Shown here piece by piece: positions 1 through 4,457 of a stretch of DNA of 5,344 nucleotides. The notes under the pieces are model-generated. The model did not search any database and had not been told where the DNA came from. It saw nothing but the letters and a program-made list of their open reading frames with translations. The translations under genes were made by a program, and so were the position numbers. This stretch comes from Thermodesulfobacteriaceae bacterium (lineage in GTDB: Bacteria; Desulfobacterota; Dissulfuribacteria; Dissulfuribacterales; UBA3076). Where the stretch lies: NCBI GenBank assembly GCA_012961845.1, contig DTYO01000307.1, positions 1 to 5,344 on the forward strand, in the 5' to 3' direction. Each line of letters starts with the position of its first letter. Position 1 is the first letter of the stretch.

Positions 1-63
1 CAGGGGGAGAGCGCTACCTTGACGCGGTAGAAGTCGGCGGTTCGGTCCCGCCCGCGCCTACCA
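1..63 (+). tRNA. tRNA-Val (anticodon GAC), 5' end cut off by the window edge
   Basis: This is the 3' part of a valine tRNA gene that decodes GUC/GUU. The window opens at the last base of the D-stem 5' strand. The D loop and the D-stem 3' strand (GAGC, 9-12) follow. The anticodon stem pairs CTACC (14-18) with GGTAG (26-30) around the loop TTGACGC (19-25), with anticodon GAC at 21-23. The variable loop is 5 bases. The T stem pairs GGCGG (36-40) with CCGCC (48-52) around TTCGGTC (41-47). The acceptor 3' strand is CGCGCCT (53-59), with discriminator A60 and an encoded CCA at 61-63. Two positions are unusual: G at 37 (base 24) and G at 58 (base 45), where A is usual. The 5' acceptor strand and any promoter lie upstream of the window. 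Confidence 0.93.
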
Positions 64-88
64 TCAATCTAATTTGTTTATTTAGTAT

Positions 89-108
89 CTGTCCGGAAAC
101 ATGGACAG
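89..108 (+). repeat. Inverted repeat in the thrS leader (copy 1 of a motif also found before rplT)
   Basis: CTGTCC (89-94) pairs perfectly with GGACAG (103-108) around the 8-base loop GGAAACAT, giving a 6-bp hairpin. No T-run follows, so it is not a terminator by itself. Bases 90-109 match 3014-3033 at 17 of 20 positions, including both stem arms and a GAAA in the loop. It could be an RNA regulatory hairpin, a protein operator, or a copy of a dispersed genomic repeat. The sequence alone does not decide between these. Confidence 0.55.
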
Positions 109-117
109 GAACTATTT

Positions 118-160
118 AAGGCATCTCCTTCTCCATGCCGAGGGGCAGAGGTGCCTTTTT
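118..160 (+). terminator. Intrinsic terminator or attenuator between tRNA-Val and thrS
   Basis: AAGGCATCTC (118-127) pairs over 10 bp with GAGGTGCCTT (148-157), with one G-U wobble. The right arm runs into T156-T160, and a second T5 tract follows at 165-169. Inside the loop, TGCC (136-139) and GGCA (144-147) can form a small hairpin next to the main stem, leaving CTTCTCCA (128-135) unpaired. It could end the tRNA-Val transcript. However, only 22 bases separate its T-run from the thrS start, which leaves no room for a separate thrS promoter downstream. Any thrS transcript starting upstream must therefore read through it, which suggests attenuation or partial termination. An alternative pairing, GGCAT (120-124) with ATGCC (135-139), would break the terminator stem. 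Confidence 0.75.
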
Positions 161-182
161 CTGCTTTTTATGAAGAAGGTCC

Positions 183-2138
183 ATGTCAGATAATCAGACA
201 AATCCCATAAAAGTATCCCTTCCCGACGGGAACACCCTGGAAGTCGCATCCGGGACTCCTGCCTCTGAAATTCTTCTCTTATTCCTCAGCAAGAAAAAGG
301 CCAAACAGGTCATACTGGTCCGCATGGATGGTGAGCTGAAGGACACCTCCACTAGGCTCTCTGCAGATTGCGCACTTGAACCTGTATTTCCGGATGAATC
401 ATGCCTGGAAGTCCTGAGGCACACCACAGCACATGTAATGGCCCAGGCAGTCAGGGAACTTTTTCCGGACGTCAAGATAGCCATAGGACCGTCAATAGAA
501 AATGGCTTCTATTATGATTTTGGCATTGAGTCACCTTTTACTCCGGAGGACCTGAAAAAGATAGAAGACAGGATGAATGCAATCATCAGGAAGGCTCTGC
601 CTGTTTTCAGGAAAGAAATGCCCTTGGAAGAAGCCAGAAAACTGTTTGCCGGCATGGATGAAACCTTCAAACTTGAGCTGATTGAAGACCTCGAAGAACA
701 AGGGGAAACAACAGTATCGGTGTACGGCCAGGCCGACTTTATTGATCTCTGCAGAGGCCCTCATCTACCCCATACGGGCCACATAAAGGCCTTTAAACTG
801 ACCAGTGTAGCTGGGGCGTACTGGCGTGGAGATGAAAACAGGCCCATGCTCCAGAGAATTTACGGCACCGCTTTTTTCGACAGGAAATCCCTCAATAAAT
901 ACCTGAACAGATTGGAAGAGGCAAGAAAAAGGGACCACAGGCGTCTGGGCAGAGAACTCGAACTGTTCTCCATACAGGATGATGTGGGCCCGGGTCTTAT
1001 TCTCTGGCACCCAAAGGGCGGCATGGTCCGGAAAATCATGGAGGACTTCTGGAGAGATGAACACCTCCGCAGAGGCTATGATTTACTCTTTACACCTCAC
1101 ATTGCAAAGAGAAAACTCTGGAAGACCAGCGGCCACCTGGATTTCTACACTGAGAACATGTATTCTCCCATGGAGATAGATGAGGTCAGGTACCAGATCA
1201 AACCCATGAACTGCCCTTTTCACATAGCCGTCTATAATTCCAGGAGACGCAGCTACAGAGAGCTGCCCCTCAGATGGTGTGAACTGGGAACCGTGTACCG
1301 TTATGAAAGGACCGGCACCCTCCACGGATTGATGCGTGTAAGGGGATTCACCCAAGATGATGCGCATATCTTATGTAGAAAGGATCAGCTAGACGGGGAA
1401 ATCCACGAAATCCTGGACATGACCCTGTATGTACTCAGGGTATTCGGCTTCGATCGTTACGACGTTTATCTTTCAACCCGGCCGGACAAGTATGTCGGAT
1501 CCGACGAAAACTGGGACCGGGCTACGGATGCTCTGAAGAATGCCCTTGAAGCCCAGGGACTCGATTATGAGATCGACCCGGGTGAGGGTGTCTTTTATGG
1601 ACCCAAGATAGACATCAAGATCAAGGACTGTCTGAACAGGTCATGGCAGTGTTCCACGATTCAAGTCGATTTTAACCTTCCAGAGAGATTTGATGTACAG
1701 TATATAGGAGACGACGGCCATCCCCATACACCTATAATGATACATCGGGCCCTTCTGGGTTCGCTCGAACGTTTTTTCGGCGTCCTGATCGAACACTATG
1801 GCGGAGCCTTTCCTCTGTGGCTTGCTCCGGTGCAGGCGGCCGTACTTAACGTTACAGATACTCAGATGGACTGGGCTGAATCGGTAGCTGAAAAACTGAG
1901 AAACGCTGGTGTCAGGGTGGAAACCGATCTCAGGAATGAAAAACTCGGCAAGAAGATCCGGGAGGCACAGCTTAAAAAAACACCGTACATGCTGATTGTG
2001 GGAGACCACGAGGTAAAAGACAGGACTGTCAGTCCACGGACCAGAAAAGGGGAGCAACTAGATCCCATGTCTGTTGACAGTTTTGTCTCTATGGTGCAGG
2101 ACGAATGCCATGAGGCATTCAGCCAGAAGGATTCATGA
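183..2138 (+). CDS. thrS: Threonyl-tRNA synthetase (class II), 651 aa
   Basis: This cytoplasmic enzyme joins threonine to tRNA-Thr using ATP. The length is normal for the family and all domains are present. The TGS domain covers about 8-70. The editing (SAD) domain carries the metal-type set HTTAH (H80, H84) plus C190 and H194, used to clear mischarged Ser-tRNA-Thr. The class II catalytic core spans about 255-540. Its zinc ligands are C344 (MNCPFH), H395 (QDDAH) and H521 (MIHRALLGSLER). The motif 2 arginine is R373 (VYRYE) and motif 3 is GSLERFF at 526-532. The anticodon-binding domain covers about 544-645. ATG at 183 is the only possible start, because an in-frame TGA lies at 171-173. The likely ribosome site is AGAAGG (174-179), unusually close at 3 bases. 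It is the first protein gene of the cluster, 39 bases before infC. Expression is probably controlled through the leader terminator upstream, which is an inference. Confidence 0.98.
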   Translation: MSDNQTNPIKVSLPDGNTLEVASGTPASEILLLFLSKKKAKQVILVRMDGELKDTSTRLSADCALEPVFPDESCLEVLRHTTAHVMAQAVRELFPDVKIAIGPSIENGFYYDFGIESPFTPEDLKKIEDRMNAIIRKALPVFRKEMPLEEARKLFAGMDETFKLELIEDLEEQGETTVSVYGQADFIDLCRGPHLPHTGHIKAFKLTSVAGAYWRGDENRPMLQRIYGTAFFDRKSLNKYLNRLEEARKRDHRRLGRELELFSIQDDVGPGLILWHPKGGMVRKIMEDFWRDEHLRRGYDLLFTPHIAKRKLWKTSGHLDFYTENMYSPMEIDEVRYQIKPMNCPFHIAVYNSRRRSYRELPLRWCELGTVYRYERTGTLHGLMRVRGFTQDDAHILCRKDQLDGEIHEILDMTLYVLRVFGFDRYDVYLSTRPDKYVGSDENWDRATDALKNALEAQGLDYEIDPGEGVFYGPKIDIKIKDCLNRSWQCSTIQVDFNLPERFDVQYIGDDGHPHTPIMIHRALLGSLERFFGVLIEHYGGAFPLWLAPVQAAVLNVTDTQMDWAESVAEKLRNAGVRVETDLRNEKLGKKIREAQLKKTPYMLIVGDHEVKDRTVSPRTRKGEQLDPMSVDSFVSMVQDECHEAFSQKDS

Positions 2139-2209
2139 AAATTCAATCAATAGTTATTCATTGCAAGGAGGTGCAGCATCGCCAAGACACGTTCAGTAAA
2201 CATCAATAG
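2135..2209 (+). other. Possible 24-codon overlapping small ORF coupled to the thrS stop
   Basis: An ATG overlaps the thrS stop as ATGA (2135-2138). Its frame stays open for 24 codons and ends at TAG 2207-2209. AGAAGG (2125-2130) lies 4 bases upstream, the same hexamer that precedes thrS. The frame passes through the infC Shine-Dalgarno and over the infC ATC start in a different frame. If translated by ribosomes leaving thrS, it would cover the infC initiation site and could dampen it. The peptide begins MKIQSIVIHC and resembles nothing I recognise. An open frame this short is easily due to chance. Confidence 0.15.
2165..2173 (+). promoter_or_regulatory. Strong Shine-Dalgarno that fixes the infC start at ATC
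   Basis: AAGGAGGTG is complementary over nine bases to the usual 3' end of bacterial 16S rRNA. Its GGAGG core (2167-2171) is six bases before ATC at 2178, which is ideal spacing. No ATG, GTG or TTG lies in the infC frame between the upstream stop (TAG 2151-2153) and TTG 2259. A strong site of this kind can compensate for the very weak initiation codon. Confidence 0.88.
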
Positions 2210-2696
2210 GCGGATCCGGGCACCGGAAATCCGGCTCATTGATGAACAGGGGAAACAGTTGGGAGTTGTTTCAAGAACAGAAGCCCTCTCAAGGGCCGAA
2301 GAGGCAGGACTTGATCTTGTAGAAGTGGCACCGGGGGCAAAACCTCCTGTGTGCCGCATCATGGATTACGGCAAGTTCAAGTATGAACAGAGCAAAAAGG
2401 CCCAGGAAGCCCGGAAGAAACAGACCATTATTCAGGTCAAGGAAATTAAAATGCGCCCAAGGACAGATGTCCATGATCTTAACGTAAAAAAGAAGCGCAT
2501 CAGGAAATTTCTGAGTGATGGCAACAAGGTGAAAGTAACTGTAAGGTTCCGCGGCAGAGAAAATGCCCACCCCGAACTGGGCCTGGAGCTGCTTGATCGC
2601 ATTACGGAAGAAATGTCAGATATCGCCGAAAGGGAAACCAGGCCGATGAAGCACGGTCCGACAATGCATACAATTCTCGCTCCCAAAAAAGATTGA
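2178..2696 (+). CDS. infC: Translation initiation factor IF-3, ATC start, 172 aa
   Basis: IF-3 binds the 30S subunit, keeps it apart from 50S, and rejects initiation at wrong codons or with wrong tRNAs. The protein has the N-terminal domain (about 5-70, with NRRIRAPEIRLID and the signature KPPVCRIMDYGKFKY at 55-69), a charged linker helix (about 70-82), and the C-terminal 30S-binding domain (about 83-172, ending LAPKKD). The start is assigned to ATC 2178 because the conserved N-terminal sequence reads in frame from there and a perfectly spaced Shine-Dalgarno precedes it. The first in-frame conventional start (TTG 2259) would delete 27 residues, including conserved ones. Rare AUU/AUC starts are a known hallmark of infC: E. 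coli uses AUU, and AUC is described in Myxococcus. They allow IF-3 to repress its own synthesis. One oddity is RGREN-AHPELG, with Asn129 where Met is usual. The gene lies between thrS and rpmI, the standard order. Confidence 0.96.
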   Translation: MAKTRSVNINRRIRAPEIRLIDEQGKQLGVVSRTEALSRAEEAGLDLVEVAPGAKPPVCRIMDYGKFKYEQSKKAQEARKKQTIIQVKEIKMRPRTDVHDLNVKKKRIRKFLSDGNKVKVTVRFRGRENAHPELGLELLDRITEEMSDIAERETRPMKHGPTMHTILAPKKD

Positions 2697-2733
2697 CCGG
2701 AAAGCACTTGGCTATTAAGAATTGGCTTCCCGG
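2697..2733 (+). other. Imperfect stem-loop directly after the infC stop
   Basis: CCGGAAAGC (2697-2705) pairs with GCTTCCCGG (2725-2733) in 8 of 9 positions, with one A-C mismatch and a 19-base loop. No T-run follows, so it is not an intrinsic terminator and transcription can continue into rpmI. In E. coli the region between infC and rpmI carries RNA structure bound by L20 to repress rpmI-rplT. This stem could be part of a comparable element, but I see no sequence that proves L20 binding. Confidence 0.4.
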
Positions 2734-2744
2734 GGAGCACTCTT

Positions 2745-2761
2745 GATTGTAGATTGCAATC
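2745..2761 (+). other. Short hairpin upstream of rpmI
   Basis: GATTG (2745-2749) can pair with CAATC (2757-2761) around a 7-base loop. The same right arm also forms the perfect palindrome GATTGCAATC at 2752-2761, so two pairings compete. It lies 36 bases before the rpmI start. It may belong to the leader structure that controls rpmI-rplT. The stem is short and could be chance. Confidence 0.25.
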
Positions 2762-2797
2762 CAGAGTACAGAACTGTCATAAAGAGGAAAAATTATT

Positions 2798-2995
2798 ATG
2801 CCCAAGCTCAAGACTAAACGTTCTGCTGCGAAGCGGTTTAAGAAAACCGGCACAGGAAAACTGGTTCACAACAAATCAGGGAAAAGTCATCTTTTGACCC
2901 GCAAGACCACGAAGCGCAAGAGATCACTCAGAAAAAGTGAAGTGGTTTCAGAAAGCAGGGTCAAATCACTTAAACGGATGTTGCCCTTTCTATAA
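2798..2995 (+). CDS. rpmI: 50S ribosomal protein bL35, 65 aa
   Basis: This is a small, very basic structural protein of the large ribosomal subunit that contacts 23S rRNA. The full-length 65 residues match the family's usual 64-66. The N-terminus MPKLKTKRSAAKRFKKTGTG and the internal HLLTRKT segment are characteristic. The end, LKRMLPFL, is also typical. The ATG at 2798 is preceded by AAGAGG (2782-2787), ten bases away, which is acceptable spacing. It follows infC after 101 bases of partly self-complementary sequence and precedes rplT by 65 bases. In other bacteria rpmI and rplT are repressed together by L20. The structured gap upstream fits this but does not prove it. Confidence 0.98.
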   Translation: MPKLKTKRSAAKRFKKTGTGKLVHNKSGKSHLLTRKTTKRKRSLRKSEVVSESRVKSLKRMLPFL

Positions 2996-3013
2996 GAGGA
3001 TTTGAACAGGCTA

Positions 3014-3033
3014 TGTCCTGAAATCTGGACAGG
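3014..3033 (+). repeat. Inverted repeat between rpmI and rplT (copy 2 of the thrS-leader motif)
   Basis: TGTCC (3014-3018) pairs with GGACA (3027-3031) around the 8-base loop TGAAATCT. Over 20 bases the element matches 90-109 at 17 positions. The three differences all fall in the loop, so both stem arms are kept. A second pairing set competes with it: CCTG (3017-3020) can bind CAGG at 3007-3010 or at 3030-3033. It sits 27 bases before the rplT start, just upstream of the ribosome site AGAGGAG (3045-3051). Its function is unknown. Confidence 0.55.
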
Positions 3034-3060
3034 CAATAACTGACAGAGGAGTTTTGAAAC

Positions 3061-3411
3061 ATGCCGCGAGTAAAGAGGGGCTTTAAGGCCCGCAGACGCC
3101 GCAAAAAAATACTCAAGCTTGCCAAGGGAAACAGGGGGGCCAGAGCCCGCTGTTTCAAACAGGCCAAGGAAACAGTGGAAAAAGGGTTTTGTTACGCCTA
3201 CAGGGATCGCAGAACCAAGAAAAGAGTGTTCCGCAGGTTGTGGATCACACGCATCAATGCCGCATGCAGGCAGAATGGAATCTCATATAGCAGATTCATC
3301 AGCGCAATGGCCAGATCAGGCGCCGAAGTGGACAGAAAAGTGCTGGCGGAAATAGCCATGACTGATCCAGGGGCTTTTTCCGCACTGGTCGAATCTGCCA
3401 GAACTGCATAG
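3061..3411 (+). CDS. rplT: 50S ribosomal protein bL20, 116 aa
   Basis: bL20 binds 23S rRNA early and is needed for assembly of the large subunit. In E. coli and Bacillus it also represses translation or transcription of its own operon. The sequence is full length (family usual 116-119). It has the basic N-terminal extension MPRVKRGFKARRRRKKILKLAKG and the conserved core YAYRDRR-TKKRVFRRLWITRINAA (about 46-68), followed by the globular C-terminal half with NGISYSRFI. ATG 3061 has AGAGGAG (3045-3051) nine bases upstream. It is followed after 18 bases by pheS, which lies in the same reading frame behind the TAG stop. Confidence 0.98.
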   Translation: MPRVKRGFKARRRRKKILKLAKGNRGARARCFKQAKETVEKGFCYAYRDRRTKKRVFRRLWITRINAACRQNGISYSRFISAMARSGAEVDRKVLAEIAMTDPGAFSALVESARTA

Positions 3412-3429
3412 GGAGTCAAGTATCGGCAT

Positions 3430-4440
3430 ATGCGCCAGCGCCTGGATGACATAAAAGCTGAAGCCCTGCAGGCGATCAATGCAGCAGACAGCGGAAAAGA
3501 CCTGGAACAGATAAAAATAAGGGTACTTGGCCGCAAGGGGATTCTGACAAAGATTCTCAAGTCCATCGGGACTCTGCCGCCGGAAGAACGGCCTGCAATC
3601 GGCCAGCTTGCAAACCGTTACAAAAAGGAGATAGAAGCTGCTGCCAGGGCTAGGGAAAAACTCATTCTGAGCTCCAGCACCGGGACGCATATTGAGGGCT
3701 TGGACCCTACTCTGCCGGGACGGCCTCTGCCCATGGGCACACTGCATCCCATAACACAGATAATGGATGAGGTCTGTTCCATTTTCGAACGCATGGGCTT
3801 CACAGTGGCAAAAGGTCCTGAAGTCGAACTGGATTTTTATAACTTTGAGGCTCTGAATATCCCTGCTGATCATCCGGCCAGGGATATGCAGGACACCTTT
3901 TACATAGACCACAAGGTCCTTCTCCGCACCCATACTTCCCCCATCCAGATCCGCACCATGGAACAACAGCAGCCTCCCGTGCGGATCATTGCCCCCGGCA
4001 AAGTGTACCGGTGTGACTCTGACGTAACCCACACGCCCATGTTCCACCAAGTTGAAGGTCTACTTGTAAACAGAGACGTATCATTTGCAGACCTCAAGGG
4101 CATACTTACGACCTTTGTCCACCAGATATTTGATGCAGAAACAGCCGTACGCTTCAGACCAAGTTTTTTCCCCTTCACCGAGCCCAGCGCCGAAATAGAC
4201 ATTCAGTGCGTCATATGCAGGGGCAGCGGCTGCCGCATCTGTTCGCAGACAGGGTGGCTGGAAGTCCTTGGCGCCGGCATGGTCCATCCTGAGGTCTTCA
4301 GGCACGTGGGATACGATACCGAAGAATTTACCGGCTTGGCCTTCGGTCTCGGTATAGAACGCATTACAATGCTTCGCTACGGCATAGACGACATCCGTCT
4401 GTTCTATGACAACGATCTCCGATTTCTTGAACAGTTCTGA
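3430..4440 (+). CDS. pheS: Phenylalanyl-tRNA synthetase alpha subunit, 336 aa
   Basis: This is the catalytic subunit of the cytoplasmic alpha2-beta2 enzyme that charges tRNA-Phe. An N-terminal coiled-coil arm (about 1-80) contacts tRNA. The class II core follows: motif 1 around GTLHPITQIMDEV (103-115), motif 2 with VYRCDSDVTHTPMFHQVEG (192-210, R194), and motif 3 with FGLGIERITML (305-315, R311). Ala304 in GLAFG corresponds to the E. coli position that sets amino-acid specificity (A294), so the normal Phe-sized pocket is expected. A CxxC-x4-CxxC cluster (C260, C263, C268, C271) precedes TGWLEVLGAGMVHP. Such a cluster occurs in the Bacillus-type branch of PheS but not in E. coli. Only ATG 3430 is possible between the rplT stop and the conserved region. 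Its nearest Shine-Dalgarno, AGGGAG (3410-3415), is distant at 14 bases. The gap to pheT is 17 bases. Confidence 0.98.
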   Translation: MRQRLDDIKAEALQAINAADSGKDLEQIKIRVLGRKGILTKILKSIGTLPPEERPAIGQLANRYKKEIEAAARAREKLILSSSTGTHIEGLDPTLPGRPLPMGTLHPITQIMDEVCSIFERMGFTVAKGPEVELDFYNFEALNIPADHPARDMQDTFYIDHKVLLRTHTSPIQIRTMEQQQPPVRIIAPGKVYRCDSDVTHTPMFHQVEGLLVNRDVSFADLKGILTTFVHQIFDAETAVRFRPSFFPFTEPSAEIDIQCVICRGSGCRICSQTGWLEVLGAGMVHPEVFRHVGYDTEEFTGLAFGLGIERITMLRYGIDDIRLFYDNDLRFLEQF

Positions 4441-4457
4441 ATTTCGGGAATATACCC

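Noticed and set aside
1..63. tRNA 3' end as an integration (att) site
   Set aside because: No integrase gene or repeated tRNA end is present, and ordinary housekeeping genes follow directly.
71..102. Sigma-70 promoter between tRNA-Val and the leader hairpins (for example TAGTAT at 83-88)
   Set aside because: The -10 match is only 4 of 6 and no credible -35 lies at the right distance. A promoter may exist here but the sequence does not support naming it.
64..182. T-box or tRNA-Thr-mimic operator in the thrS leader
   Set aside because: I found no T-box consensus, and neither hairpin loop shows a Thr anticodon-like NGU in a 7-base loop as in the E. coli thrS operator.
170..193. Seven-codon frame (MKKVHVR) overlapping the thrS start, as a possible leader peptide
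   Set aside because: It starts inside the T-run with no ribosome site upstream, contains no threonine codons, and lies after the terminator, so it cannot drive attenuation.
2022..2033. Palindrome GACAGGACTGTC inside thrS as a third copy of the shared inverted repeat
   Set aside because: It lies in coding sequence, lacks the 8-base loop with GAAA, and does not align with the 20-base motif.
2743..2772. Internal promoter before rpmI (TTGATT and TACAGA, 18 bases apart)
   Set aside because: The -10 half matches the consensus poorly (3 of 6), so it is no better than chance in AT-rich intergenic DNA.
3316..4050. A 244-codon antisense open frame across the end of rplT and pheS
   Set aside because: It lies wholly opposite two well-conserved genes and its sequence has no recognisable domain. 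It is explained by the codon use of the + strand genes.
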